A stretch of DNA of 64,000 bases from FEN-1279 sp964501535 (GCA_964501535.1 CAZCSV010000001.1:682001-746000), one strand, 5' to 3'; shown: positions 25,738-35,065, numbered from the stretch's first letter. Numbers and translations: made by a program. The notes: generated from the sequence alone by a model not told the origin.

Positions 25738-26502
25738 TTATTTCGCTATTATCCCTCTCGTACTTTTTTCAATAAAATTTGTTATTTCTTTTATCTCTTC
25801 CGTTAACTCAAATTCGGATTTGAGTTTTATTAAAGCATCTTTGAAATTCAAACCCGAATCATAAAGAACCCTGTAAGCATCCTTTATATTTTGAATAACA
25901 TCAGGTGAAAAGCCGTTTCTTCTCAGACCAACTAAATTTAATCCGCGATATCTGATTGGTAATCTTCCTGCGAGGACATATGGAGGAATGTCTTTGTGAA
26001 TTTTTGTGCTTGATTCCACCATCACGAACTTTCCGACTTTGCAAAACTGGTGTATGCCAACCAATCCGCCAATGTTTGTGTAATCATCTATCTCTACGTG
26101 TCCGCCGTGATTTACCCCGTTTACAAGAGTTACATTATTTCCGATTATATTATCGTGAGCAACGTGAACGTGATTCATTATATAACAGTTTTTCCCAACA
26201 ATTGTTCTCATACTGTGTTTGGTTCCCCTGCATACCGTCGAGTGCCCTTTTATTATTGTACCTTCCCCGATTTCAGTAGTGCTGTTCTCGTTGTTATACG
26301 AAACCGAGTTCGGCCATACACTTATTGCTGATGCGTGAAGGATTTTCACACCGTCACCTATTCTCGAACCGTTTCCTATAAATGCATTCGGACCGATTTC
26401 TACATCATCACCGATAATTACATCATCTTCGATAACGCTGAATTCCCTGATTTTTGAGTTCTTTCCGATTTTTGCCTTCGGACTTATTGATACCATTGAC
26501 AT
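25738..26502 (-). CDS. lpxA: Acyl-ACP:UDP-GlcNAc O-acyltransferase (LpxA-like)
   Basis: A 254-residue left-handed beta-helix acyltransferase with about ten hexapeptide repeats (I-x-x-x-x-x pattern from residue 6 on) and an alpha-helical C-terminus. The catalytic His lies in MNHVHVAHDNIIGNN, the NHGGHVEIDDY block and GIHQFCKVGKFVMV follow, and RYRGLNLVGLRRNGFS is typical of LpxA. It makes the first lipid A intermediate in outer-membrane biogenesis. The first substrate loop (SYNNENSTTEIGEGT) is less like the usual form, and the expected neighbours lpxD, lpxB and fabZ are absent here, so it may be a second copy or a related sugar acyltransferase. Confidence 0.8.
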   Translation of the reverse strand: MSMVSISPKAKIGKNSKIREFSVIEDDVIIGDDVEIGPNAFIGNGSRIGDGVKILHASAISVWPNSVSYNNENSTTEIGEGTIIKGHSTVCRGTKHSMRTIVGKNCYIMNHVHVAHDNIIGNNVTLVNGVNHGGHVEIDDYTNIGGLVGIHQFCKVGKFVMVESSTKIHKDIPPYVLAGRLPIRYRGLNLVGLRRNGFSPDVIQNIKDAYRVLYDSGLNFKDALIKLKSEFELTEEIKEITNFIEKSTRGIIAK

Positions 26503-26627
26503 AATTATAATGTATTACAATCATTAATTAAAAAATCAAATTACCGATTTTAAAATTAAATTAGAGTGAAGATTTTTATTCCAGTAAAATATTAAATATC
26601 TTAATATTACAAATTCTGATTTGTATT

Positions 26628-27089
26628 TTACTTGAAATTTCCGAAAATTTCTCTTAATATATTTTCTCTATAATTAAAAATACCGGTTACTTGCCTTTTT
26701 ACGAATAGAAAGTTTATTATTTTTCCAATAAACCCAAAAGGTAAACTGTAATAAAGTAAATCTGACATTTCGATACCTCCTTCAATCTCTTTGAAATGAT
26801 GTTCGTGATGCCATAATTTATATGGTCCGATTCTTTGTTCGTCTATAAAATAATTTTTTTCTGATATTTGTGTAATTTCCGTAACCCAAGTAATTGGGAC
26901 ACCAAAAACCGGGCTCACTTTATACACAATAAACATACCCGGAAACATTTTACCGTCTTTTAAATCGGAAATAATCCTGAAATTCATTTTTTTAGGAGTA
27001 ATTTTACTCAGGTTATTCGGAGAAGAAAAAAAATCCCATGCGGTTTCTATATCAACGGGAATCCTCTGAACTTTTTCAAGTTTATGCAT
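26628..27089 (-). CDS. SRPBCC (START-like) family protein
   Basis: A 153-residue single-domain protein that begins with LEKVQRIPVDIETAWDFFSSPNNLSKITPKKMNF, the usual entry of the polyketide-cyclase/START-like SRPBCC fold, and has GPYKLWHHEHHFKEIEGGIEMSD in the centre. Members of this group are called cell-division inhibitor-like or ligand-binding proteins without firm function. It is the last gene of a three-gene minus-strand run with the MBL lipoprotein and a beta-barrel-like protein; the gap to the MBL gene is 15 bases. Confidence 0.75.
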   Translation of the reverse strand: MHKLEKVQRIPVDIETAWDFFSSPNNLSKITPKKMNFRIISDLKDGKMFPGMFIVYKVSPVFGVPITWVTEITQISEKNYFIDEQRIGPYKLWHHEHHFKEIEGGIEMSDLLYYSLPFGFIGKIINFLFVKRQVTGIFNYRENILREIFGNFK

Positions 27090-27104
27090 ATTTTATAATA
27101 AAAA

Positions 27105-28088
27105 TTATTTGTCGAATATAATTTGCTCGCCTTCTTTCAATATTTTTATTTTTTCTTTTAAATCACTGTAAGCAGTGGTCTTGAGCAAATCCTTAAGTAT
27201 ATATATAGGATAATTTTCATCCCTGATATATTTAATCGAACCGTAATGCATAGGAATCATATGTTTTGCATTTAATTCCCGAAAAACATCTAATGCTTCC
27301 AGAGAGGAAGTGTGGTGATAAAAGCCAACCGAGTCACAATTCCTGCAAGGACCAACCGGAATAAAAGCAAGTTCAATATCAAATTCACTTCCGATTTTCT
27401 TGAATGCTGTGCTGTCATAACCGGTATCACCGGCAAAATATATACATAAATCCTTATATTCCAGAATATAACCTGTTGCACCTTGGGTTTTCCACGTATA
27501 TACATCCAAAGCATACCTCCCGCCTGAATGAGCGGCAAAAACAGGTGTAATTTTTAAACTATCGATATTTACCGTTTTACCTATTCTATCACTTGTTACA
27601 TTTCTGTTATCAATTCTAATCATATCTATATTGTAAGCAGGTAAATATTTTTCAACACCGTAAGGAAATATAAGTTTAGCATCGGGAAATTTTTCCGATA
27701 AATCCCCTATTGAAGTAAAACATAAATGGTCCATATGGGAATGAGAAATACAAATATAATCAAGTTGATTAAGATGTTCCATATCCAAGCCCGATTCAAC
27801 ACGCCTTAAAAAAATTCCGCCGAGATGATTATCGAAATACGGGTCGAAAATAATCGATTTATCATACATCTGGACAAGCATTGTTGAATGCCCCGCCCAG
27901 AGAACCGACAAGCGAACGCCTTTTTTTATCGGATTCTTAATTTTATTCTTTACTTCCCTTGGTGATTCAAATACAGCATCTCCAATATTATTGAATGCAA
28001 TGGACAGGTAAGCACATCCGCTTAACCAAATAGAAAATATCAAATAACAAATAACAAATATGTATCCAATTTTAAAAATATTTTTCAT
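27105..28088 (-). CDS. MBL-fold metallohydrolase lipoprotein
   Basis: A 327-residue protein with an N-terminal hydrophobic segment and a lipobox (WLSGC), so probably an anchored lipoprotein in the cell envelope. The metallo-beta-lactamase fold is intact: ISHSHMDHLC for zinc binding, FAAHSGGRY, YFAGDTGYD, and MIPMHYGSIKY near the end. This arrangement resembles the NAPE-PLD/UlaG-like group, which includes phospholipid-cleaving enzymes; the neighbours (LpxA, SRPBCC, a beta-barrel-like protein) would suit an envelope lipid role, but this is inference. Its start abuts the stop of the upstream gene, so the two are translationally coupled. Confidence 0.82.
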   Translation of the reverse strand: MKNIFKIGYIFVICYLIFSIWLSGCAYLSIAFNNIGDAVFESPREVKNKIKNPIKKGVRLSVLWAGHSTMLVQMYDKSIIFDPYFDNHLGGIFLRRVESGLDMEHLNQLDYICISHSHMDHLCFTSIGDLSEKFPDAKLIFPYGVEKYLPAYNIDMIRIDNRNVTSDRIGKTVNIDSLKITPVFAAHSGGRYALDVYTWKTQGATGYILEYKDLCIYFAGDTGYDSTAFKKIGSEFDIELAFIPVGPCRNCDSVGFYHHTSSLEALDVFRELNAKHMIPMHYGSIKYIRDENYPIYILKDLLKTTAYSDLKEKIKILKEGEQIIFDK

Positions 28089-28673
28089 TTAAAAGTACTT
28101 AAGATAAAGACTAATATTATAATTTGTTCGTGAATTAAAATTTTGAGTATATTGCAAACCTATCATACTTCCGAAAATATAAATCCCTGCTTCCACACCT
28201 GTATACCCCTTACTTACTTCATCAATACTTTTTCTGAAAGTATATTTCATTCCAATCGAGGCACTGACGTTTTCTCCATATTCTACAAGCGGAAGCACTA
28301 TTCTCGAACCTGTGCTTATACCAAAATTTTCTAAATTCGAATATTTAAATCCCGATGTCAATATTTCAGGTTGAACAAATGCTTCAATCGAACCTGTAAA
28401 CCTTCTTACGGGATTTATCATGAAAAATTGCGTATTAGAAACGTATTTATTCGCCCTGAACGATATATTTATCGGTATAACCTGCCATTTTAAACCGAAC
28501 TGTACCCTGCTGTTATCACCGTCTGTGTCCTGAAATAAAGTAGGCGAAGGTATCACCTGCATTAAAGCCCAACTAAGGTATTTCTTTGCCTCATTCTCTT
28601 TGAAATCCTGTGTATGTGCGTTAGAAAAAATTAAAAATAATATTAAACCTGTTATTGTTTTCTTTATATTCAT
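28089..28673 (-). CDS. Secreted beta-barrel-like envelope protein, unknown
   Basis: A 194-residue protein with a signal peptide (MNIKKTITGLILFLIFSNAHTQ) and alternating polar/hydrophobic stretches that end in an aromatic pattern (YNISLYLKYF), typical of small outer-membrane beta-barrels. I start it at the ATG at 28673; an upstream start at 28694 would add seven residues. I recognise no named family. It is first in an apparent operon with the MBL lipoprotein and SRPBCC genes, and its stop abuts the MBL start. Confidence 0.6.
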   Translation of the reverse strand: MNIKKTITGLILFLIFSNAHTQDFKENEAKKYLSWALMQVIPSPTLFQDTDGDNSRVQFGLKWQVIPINISFRANKYVSNTQFFMINPVRRFTGSIEAFVQPEILTSGFKYSNLENFGISTGSRIVLPLVEYGENVSASIGMKYTFRKSIDEVSKGYTGVEAGIYIFGSMIGLQYTQNFNSRTNYNISLYLKYF

Positions 28674-28738
28674 TACGGACTTAAAATTAAACATAATTTA
28701 AGAAATAATTTAGGATTTTAAAAGTTAAGAATATAAGC

Positions 28739-28746
28739 TAAGTTTG
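28739..28746 (+). promoter_or_regulatory. Candidate Bacteroidota-type -7 box
   Basis: TAAGTTTG matches TAnnTTTG and ends 5 bases before the ATG of the hydrolase-like gene. This would give an almost leaderless transcript, which lowers confidence. Confidence 0.3.
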
Positions 28747-28751
28747 TATTT

Positions 28752-29987
28752 ATGAAATATCTAAATGACTACTATACATTAAAGAAACTATACAGTTACA
28801 AACCAAATACGATATTTCCAGATAATTCTGATTTTTGCATTCACAATTTAAAATTTGTTTCCGATATAAATGAACAATTCCCCGAAAAATCAGAATGCAT
28901 ACATATTGCAAATCAAAACAAAGAAAAAATCAGAAAAATTGCACTGGAAAAAAAATGCGATTGTACCGAATCTATAAAAGTATTTGATTTAATAGATTCC
29001 GAAATTCATCAAAATAATTCCTTCATATACCCGATATATAAAAAAAATGGCGGGAAGAAATCTGAATCAGTAATCATACTTCTGCACGGTTTAAACGAGA
29101 AAAATTGGGATAAATATCATACCTGGGCAAAAGTACTGCTCGAACTGACCGGAAAAGCAGTTTTGCTTTTCCCCATTTCATTCCATATTAACAGAGTCCC
29201 GCCCGATTGGACTCATCCGAGAAAAATGGACAATCTTTCGAAGGAAAGAAAAGCTATGTTTCCAGATATTATAGAATCATCTTTTGTTAATGCCGCTATA
29301 AGTACACGCCTGCAGTTTAAACCCGAAACATTTTTCTGGTCCGGACTGAGGACTTATTATGACATTTTGAAATTGTTCGCTCAGATTAAATCTGATGAAC
29401 ATCCTCTGATTTCTGAAAACGCTTCTGTCGATTTTTTCGCTTACTCGATAGGTGCTTTTCTGACAGAAATTCTTATGATGAATAACTTTAATAACTGGCT
29501 CGATGAATCTAAAGCTTTTTTGTTCTGCGGCGGACCTGCTATGAGCGGTATGTATGCAACATCAAGATATATTTATGACAGCGAAACCTATAAATCTATG
29601 ACGAATTTTTATGTTCTGAACTTCGAGGAGGAAATTAAAAAATCGAGCGGCATGCAAAGATATTTTGCCAATCCCGATGACGCAGCCATTGATTTCAAAA
29701 GCCTTTTGTCTGTCGATATGCTGAAGGAATACAGGGAAAAAAAACTGAACAATCTTTCCGATAGAATTAAAGCCCTAGCTCTTGTGAAAGACACTGTAAT
29801 CCCTCCCGAATCGGTCATTCAGACACTGAATGGCGATGACAAAAAAATTTCAACCGAAGTAATTGTTATGGATTTCCCGTTTGATTACGACCACATTTCA
29901 CCTTTTCCACTCGGTGAAAATATTCAGGTTGAAGTTGATAAAAGCTTCGGCAAAGTATTTAATATTGCTTCTGAGTTCTTGAAATGA
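28752..29987 (+). CDS. Alpha/beta-hydrolase-like protein, DUF6051-like
   Basis: A 411-residue cytoplasmic protein without a signal peptide. Around residue 110 it has IILLHGLNEKNWDKYHTWA, then TGKAVLLFPISFHINRVPPDW, a nucleophile-elbow-like DFFAYSIGAFLTEIL (A-Y-S-I-G) and, late in the chain, a short-loop histidine in FDYDHISPFPLGE that could complete a Ser-His hydrolase site. The combination resembles the Bacteroidota family DUF6051, recognised from memory; the substrate is unknown. It stands alone, divergent from the beta-barrel gene and convergent with the YD-repeat-like gene. Confidence 0.65.
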   Translation: MKYLNDYYTLKKLYSYKPNTIFPDNSDFCIHNLKFVSDINEQFPEKSECIHIANQNKEKIRKIALEKKCDCTESIKVFDLIDSEIHQNNSFIYPIYKKNGGKKSESVIILLHGLNEKNWDKYHTWAKVLLELTGKAVLLFPISFHINRVPPDWTHPRKMDNLSKERKAMFPDIIESSFVNAAISTRLQFKPETFFWSGLRTYYDILKLFAQIKSDEHPLISENASVDFFAYSIGAFLTEILMMNNFNNWLDESKAFLFCGGPAMSGMYATSRYIYDSETYKSMTNFYVLNFEEEIKKSSGMQRYFANPDDAAIDFKSLLSVDMLKEYREKKLNNLSDRIKALALVKDTVIPPESVIQTLNGDDKKISTEVIVMDFPFDYDHISPFPLGENIQVEVDKSFGKVFNIASEFLK

Positions 29988-30020
29988 AAATTATTAAGGA
30001 ACTATAAAAATTAAATTGTT

Positions 30021-30938
30021 CTAATAACTGTATTCATATCTGTATAGATAATCTATTTCATCCGTAAAATCCGAATATCTCCATTCGGTCTTGTTCCCTT
30101 TATCATCATATTTATACGTGCTTTTTGATACTACTTTTCCGTCGATGGAATAAGATACATCCTCAAGCAAAAGACCTTCGTCATTATATGTATATTCATT
30201 TCTTGATGTCATTTTATCGCTTAAACTGAAAACTGTTTTTTCTGCTACATTGCCTCTTTTGTCATACTTATAATAAATCTTGCTTATAAAATTTGCCTGA
30301 GGATAACTGATGTTCTCCTCTATGCAGTTTCCCGATTTATCATAAAAATATAAATATACAATCTCGAGCGTTTCAATTTCATCGTATTTGTCTTCTTCTA
30401 TTAATCTATTCGAATTATCATAAAATAATTTACTGCGCCCATTTGTATTTCCTGCAGAATCCACGTAATCCAGCCTCACTACCGAACCGGAAGAATATGT
30501 ATATTCGGTCTTGAATGTCATCGAATTCCCGAAGTAATATATCTTGTTTTTTATGTTTACATTATCGGGTTCGTAGTTCGTAATTACCCTGCTCATTAAT
30601 GAATTATTTGCATAATATATCGATACATCCTTCACATTTTTCTTATCGTTGAAAGTTGCTATTGTCTTCGAGTAATTCGGATAAAATGTGATTTCCGTAT
30701 ATTCGCTTTTACTTAAATCTACATTTATTTTATTGATTTTTTCCGACTCATCCGAGACTTTACCTTCCTCGATATCAAACCTCGTAACCGTTACTTCTTT
30801 GATATCGTTTTTTATGCAATCTTCATATGCCTTTTTAATCTGCAAATCAGAATCTGTAATGACTTTAATCTGCGGAATACTTATTTTTGTTAAACCAAAA
30901 ATCAGCATTACTGTAAAAAAAACAAAATATCTCTTCAT
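30021..30938 (-). CDS. Secreted YD-repeat-like protein
   Basis: A 305-residue secreted protein (signal peptide MKRYFVFFTVMLIFGLTKISIP from the ATG at 30938). The C-terminal two-thirds carry at least five units of roughly 25-30 residues containing Y-x-Y-D/N-x-x-G-N (YFYDKSGNCIEE, YKYDKRGNVAEK, YTYNDEGLLLED, YKYDDKGNKTEW), like RHS/YD repeats of a small secreted type. No sorting domain is present. The gene lies directly after the beta-barrel receptor gene on the same strand (48 bases), suggesting co-expression. Confidence 0.65.
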   Translation of the reverse strand: MKRYFVFFTVMLIFGLTKISIPQIKVITDSDLQIKKAYEDCIKNDIKEVTVTRFDIEEGKVSDESEKINKINVDLSKSEYTEITFYPNYSKTIATFNDKKNVKDVSIYYANNSLMSRVITNYEPDNVNIKNKIYYFGNSMTFKTEYTYSSGSVVRLDYVDSAGNTNGRSKLFYDNSNRLIEEDKYDEIETLEIVYLYFYDKSGNCIEENISYPQANFISKIYYKYDKRGNVAEKTVFSLSDKMTSRNEYTYNDEGLLLEDVSYSIDGKVVSKSTYKYDDKGNKTEWRYSDFTDEIDYLYRYEYSY

Positions 30939-30986
30939 AATTTGATTTATTTTTCTAACAAAATTAGCAAAAAATAAGAGCAAATA

Positions 30987-33779
30987 CTATTTATTACCCT
31001 CTTCATTTACATCACTCTTTTCATTCTCGTTTTTCTTCGTATTCTTTGACTTCTTATAATAGTCTTTCGTATTCCCGAAACTATAACTTAAATTCAAATA
31101 AATCCCTCTAGAATCATACTTGTATTCATATATGCTCTTAACCCCGGTCCCATTCGTTTCGCTTCCCCATTTCCTCGTTTTGAATATATCCTCTCCCCTT
31201 ATACCTATCGTTAGCTTTTTTCCAAAAAACGATTTGTTTACAGATATGTCCAGGCTCTGCGAAGGCTGGTTGAACCCGGTCGGATTAATCCTCTTTCCCG
31301 TGTAATCATAATATATCTCCAAATTAAAAAGCTCTCCGAATGTTAAAAACGACCTGATATTTGCCTTCCATGAAAAACCCTCTTCGCCGCTGTAATCGTT
31401 TGTCAATCCATCATCGTATTTTGCATTATAAAAACTGAATGTCGAATTTAAATTCCACCATTTGAATGCATGCGAACTGATTATAAAATCCATTCCGTAT
31501 GAATACCCCGACCCCGAATTCACGTATGTGTTTACTGTAATATTTGAATCCGTTAAATAACTGTAATTCGATATTACATCCGTTGACCTTCTGTAAAAAA
31601 CCATCGGTGTCAAATTAATTATGTTGCTTATATACATATAACTTAATTCGTACGAATCGGAATATTCAGGATTGAGTTCCGAATTACCGAAAGTTATAAA
31701 CTTCATGTCCCTTTTCCTTACAAACGGATTCAAACGGTAATTGTTTGGCCTCGTTATTCTTCTGCTGAAGCTTAATTGCAATTCATGGGACAGTCCAAAC
31801 TTCTGCGAAATGCTTATCGTGGGAAAAATATCTAAGTAGTCTTTTTTGAATTCCGTACCGTTGGTAATTAGCTCACCCTTCGCATATGTATGCTCAATCC
31901 TTAAACCGAGCTTGAACCTGAACTTCATTATCTTGTGCGAGAAAGTCCCGTATATTGCATTGATGTTTTCAGAAAGTTTAAAATGATTTGTTACGTCCTC
32001 GTTTCTGATAAATTCATTCAAAACGTAATTCATAGTATCGGAACTGAAATCATTATCGTTGACCCTGAATATTCCCTTGTACCCTGTCTCGAATTTTGTC
32101 TTTTCGTTAAACGGATTTGTGTAGTCAAGCTGAACTTTAAGATTGTAATTTTTTAAGTTCGTTATGTCTTTTTGCTTTGAAGGATTTTTGACCGGATTTA
32201 AAAGTGAATCTAAATATTGTATAGACTGATTTGAATTGCCCGGACTTTTGGAATCCATGAGAGTCAAATCGAAATTAAGTTCTCTTCCGAGTTTGCCGAA
32301 TTTACCGTTATAATATAAACTCATTGAATAACTGTCCCAGTTTCCATCGCTTAAATAACCGTTGTCATATAAAGAATTTATATAATAAAGCGAATCGTAA
32401 TTATAATTTCTAGAGGTAGAATTGTTATCGTAATTATACTTGTTTACGTATGCATCAATACCTATGCTGTGCGATTTTTTTAGCTCATATTCCGTCCCTA
32501 ATCCGGCATAATAATATTTTCCCGAGCCGTCTCCGTTCGAATAATTCTTGAAAAATGACTGCGGCTGGAAATAAGTTACATCACCTGTGTTTTCATTCTT
32601 ATACTGGAAATCACCGAGTCCCCCGTTTATAAAAAAGCTAAATTTGCTTTTTTTCATATCCAGGCCAAGCCCCGTATTGTAGCTTTTATTGTCTCTGAAT
32701 CCTGCGTATAAATACCCGTTATATCCTAATCCCCTGTTTTCATTCTCTTTCATAACGATATTTATTATCCCTGTTACACCCTCTGATTCATATTTCGCCG
32801 ACGGGTTTGTGATTATCTCTACGTTCTTTATAGCATCTGCAGGAATCTGCTTAAGACTCGCAAATTTCATCGGTTTGTTGTCAATAAGTATTACGACATT
32901 TTTACTTCCTCTCAAACTTATATTATCGTTTGCATCAACCTCTATCATGGGAAGTTTTCTTAAAGCATCAATTGCCGTGCCACCCTTCGTCGAGATTATC
33001 TTATCAATGTTAAAGACTTTCTTGTCGTCGTTAAACTCGATTAAGGGCTTTTCATCCTGAACTGTTATTACATCTGTCCTGTAACTGCTCGTTGTAAGTC
33101 TTATCGTATCAAGATATACTTCTTTTTTATTTTCATCAATAACTATATCTTTAACTCTGTATGTAGTATAACCTATGAACAATACCTCAATCTTGTACTT
33201 TCCATTCTCAAGATTGTTAAACGCAAAAAAACCTGTCGCATCTGTCCCTGTTCCTGCATATCTTACACTGTCCTCGCTACGAAATATCATAACTGAAGCA
33301 TCACTTATGGGAGTATAATCTTTCCCGTCCCTGACTGAACCTATTATTTTCCCCTGAAACAAACTATTAGATTTCTCCACATCTGCATTTATTACCGGGA
33401 TTTCATCTTTAAAAATCATCTCAAAAATACTGCTTGTTCTTGATGTTATCTTAATCGTATCAAATATAAATTCCTGTTTCTTCTCACTTAACCGGATATT
33501 TTTAATTACATAACCGGAGTAACCCTTTGAACTAATCTCTAATCTGTATAAATCGTATTTTAAATCATTGAAAGCAAAGAAACCTGTTGCATCAGTAGTT
33601 ATTTCATTTGTCTCATTACCATCAATGTTACTTAATGACACAATAGCATCACCTATAGGAATATGATAATCCCTATCCCTTATTACACCAATAATTTTAC
33701 CTTGAGGCATTACTTCCGTAATAATAACGAAAAATAGGCAAAATAAACAAATAAATATATTTTTATTCGGAATTATCAT
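30987..33779 (-). CDS. Outer-membrane beta-barrel receptor with two CarboxypepD-reg-like domains
   Basis: A 930-residue outer-membrane protein of the TonB-dependent-receptor type. After a signal segment there are two tandem carboxypeptidase-regulatory-like domains (GKIIGVIRDRDYHIPIGDAIV and GKIIGSVRDGKDYTPISDASV, each with an ATGFFAFN strand), then a plug-like domain (STKGGTAIDALRKLPMIEVDANDNISLRGSKNVVILID, with TNPSAKYESEGVTGIINIVMKE) and a C-terminal barrel of about 600 residues rich in aromatic strands. It resembles the PF14905 outer-membrane beta-barrel group. The ATG at 33779 is used; a GTG at 33788 would add three residues. A charged Lys/Glu/Asn tail of about 30 residues follows the last strand, which is unusual because barrels normally end in an aromatic residue. 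The cargo is unknown. Confidence 0.82.
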   Translation of the reverse strand: MIIPNKNIFICLFCLFFVIITEVMPQGKIIGVIRDRDYHIPIGDAIVSLSNIDGNETNEITTDATGFFAFNDLKYDLYRLEISSKGYSGYVIKNIRLSEKKQEFIFDTIKITSRTSSIFEMIFKDEIPVINADVEKSNSLFQGKIIGSVRDGKDYTPISDASVMIFRSEDSVRYAGTGTDATGFFAFNNLENGKYKIEVLFIGYTTYRVKDIVIDENKKEVYLDTIRLTTSSYRTDVITVQDEKPLIEFNDDKKVFNIDKIISTKGGTAIDALRKLPMIEVDANDNISLRGSKNVVILIDNKPMKFASLKQIPADAIKNVEIITNPSAKYESEGVTGIINIVMKENENRGLGYNGYLYAGFRDNKSYNTGLGLDMKKSKFSFFINGGLGDFQYKNENTGDVTYFQPQSFFKNYSNGDGSGKYYYAGLGTEYELKKSHSIGIDAYVNKYNYDNNSTSRNYNYDSLYYINSLYDNGYLSDGNWDSYSMSLYYNGKFGKLGRELNFDLTLMDSKSPGNSNQSIQYLDSLLNPVKNPSKQKDITNLKNYNLKVQLDYTNPFNEKTKFETGYKGIFRVNDNDFSSDTMNYVLNEFIRNEDVTNHFKLSENINAIYGTFSHKIMKFRFKLGLRIEHTYAKGELITNGTEFKKDYLDIFPTISISQKFGLSHELQLSFSRRITRPNNYRLNPFVRKRDMKFITFGNSELNPEYSDSYELSYMYISNIINLTPMVFYRRSTDVISNYSYLTDSNITVNTYVNSGSGYSYGMDFIISSHAFKWWNLNSTFSFYNAKYDDGLTNDYSGEEGFSWKANIRSFLTFGELFNLEIYYDYTGKRINPTGFNQPSQSLDISVNKSFFGKKLTIGIRGEDIFKTRKWGSETNGTGVKSIYEYKYDSRGIYLNLSYSFGNTKDYYKKSKNTKKNENEKSDVNEEGNK

Positions 33780-34106
33780 ATTAAACACTTAAAATAATAA
33801 GCATTTTCTTAATAAAAAACTTATTTATTATTGAGGATTTTTTGAATTTATCTTGGAAGGATTATAAAAATTCGGAATCCCCCGACCCCCCGTTCCCGGG
33901 AGGTAATTATTCTTCTCTTCTCTTTGCCCGTGGGGAATTCCGAAATTTTTCTAAAATATTAATAAAATGAAAACTATATGGTATTTATACGTAATGTAAA
34001 AAAAAAAGTTGCATCCGTCCGAAATATTTTTCCGACTTATTTTTATAACAAAATATACTTTTCAACGTATTATATAATAAAATCTAATAAACAAAGGAGA
34101 ATCACT
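33780..34106. other. Divergent intergenic region with long inverted repeat
   Basis: About 330 bases between the receptor gene and the DUF4097-like gene. The outer parts are AT-rich. The middle holds a GC-rich C-tract (around 33879-33902) inside a long imperfect inverted repeat. A coding frame beginning at 33978 runs into the downstream gene but its first 43 residues look like low-complexity leader, so I leave it out. Confidence 0.6.
33866..33950. repeat. Long imperfect inverted repeat with C-rich centre
   Basis: The left arm AAAAATTCGGAATCCCC (33866-33882) is nearly complementary to the right arm GGGGAATTCCGAAATTTTT (33932-33950), with one or two bulges, closing about 50 bases that contain a run of C and CCCGGG. 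The nearest genes diverge on both sides. It could be a regulatory RNA hairpin, a transcription barrier or a small mobile palindrome. Confidence 0.55.
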
Positions 34107-34991
34107 ATGGTAAAACTAATTTACTTTCTTTTCTTACTGTATTACCTTCCGTCACAAACTGTCTTGGCCGATGGAATAATCAAAGAACAGAGCCTCCCGA
34201 CATCACAGGGAAAATCGTTAATAGTAAAATCTGATTGCGGTGATGTCAATATTACCACATGGTCAAAAAACGAAGCGTATGTTAAAATCTCAGGTAACGA
34301 TATTGCAAAGAATAATTTTGAATTTACAATTGAAGAAAAAAGCGGAGATATTTATGTAATCGCGAAAAAACCAACCGGAACTAAAAGCCTGAATAACGTG
34401 AGGTTAAACATCGAGGCAAGTATTCCTGAACAATTTAACACCGATGTTTCAACTGCAGGCGGAAATATCAGCCTTGAAAAACTGACAGGAACTGTCGATA
34501 TGAATACTGCAGGCGGCAATATAATTCTGAAAAATATCTCGGGAAAATCAGAATTGAAAACAGCTGGAGGAGATATTACCGTGGAATCTTCAAGCGGGAA
34601 TATCGAAGCAAAAACAGCAGGGGGTAACATTTATGTCGAATCGTCAAATGGAAATGTCGAGGCAAAAACTGCCGGCGGGGATATAAACATTAAAAGCTCA
34701 AACGGAAATGTCGAAGCGAAAACAGCAGGTGGCGAAATTACATTAAATTATACCGGCGAAAATAAAGGAATTGAATTGAAAACATCCGGCGGGAATATTA
34801 ACCTGTACTTGCCAAGTGACTTTTCCGCAAATGTTAACTTAAAAACATCGAGCGGCGAAATTGATATGGGCTTCGAATATGTAGGAGAAACAAATAAATC
34901 AAAATCCAAAATTACGGGTAAAATCAACGGTGGAGGCGAATCGGTGTCTTGTAAAACTTCAGATGGGAATATTACTTTGAATAAAAGATAA
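34107..34991 (+). CDS. Secreted DUF4097-like beta-helix repeat protein
   Basis: A 294-residue secreted protein. AAAGGAG eight bases upstream supports the ATG at 34107, which is followed by a signal peptide (MVKLIYFLFLLYYLPSQTVLADG). The mature part has SLIVKSDCGDVNITTWSKNEAYVKISG, typical of DUF4097/DUF4098 adhesin-like proteins, then a run of units KTAGG-x-I-x-x-x-SS-x-GN-x-EA that should stack as a right-handed beta-helix. Such proteins are usually envelope or anti-sigma-associated, with unknown function. There is no T9SS sorting domain. A bidirectional terminator follows. Confidence 0.75.
   Translation: MVKLIYFLFLLYYLPSQTVLADGIIKEQSLPTSQGKSLIVKSDCGDVNITTWSKNEAYVKISGNDIAKNNFEFTIEEKSGDIYVIAKKPTGTKSLNNVRLNIEASIPEQFNTDVSTAGGNISLEKLTGTVDMNTAGGNIILKNISGKSELKTAGGDITVESSSGNIEAKTAGGNIYVESSNGNVEAKTAGGDINIKSSNGNVEAKTAGGEITLNYTGENKGIELKTSGGNINLYLPSDFSANVNLKTSSGEIDMGFEYVGETNKSKSKITGKINGGGESVSCKTSDGNITLNKR
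34557..34778 (+). repeat. 54-bp tandem repeat inside the DUF4097-like gene
   Basis: Four consecutive coding units begin at 34557, 34611, 34665 and 34719, exactly 54 bases apart for the first four starts. Each encodes KTAGG followed by a variable strand and SS-x-GN-x-EA. The last unit is longer by 6 bases. Flanking units on both sides (34503-34556 and after 34779) are degenerate. Confidence 0.85.
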
Positions 34992-35065
34992 AATCTCTTT
35001 TATTACCCACAATTTCCGAACTGCTATTTCGGAATGATATTATTGCATTGAACGTTTTCCGTAAT

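Noticed and set aside
33978..34106. Extended N-terminus of the DUF4097-like protein
   Set aside because: The ATG at 34107 has a good Shine-Dalgarno and begins a clear signal peptide.
34557..34778. CRISPR-like array
   Set aside because: The 54-bp units are contiguous, in frame and have no spacers; they are coding repeats.
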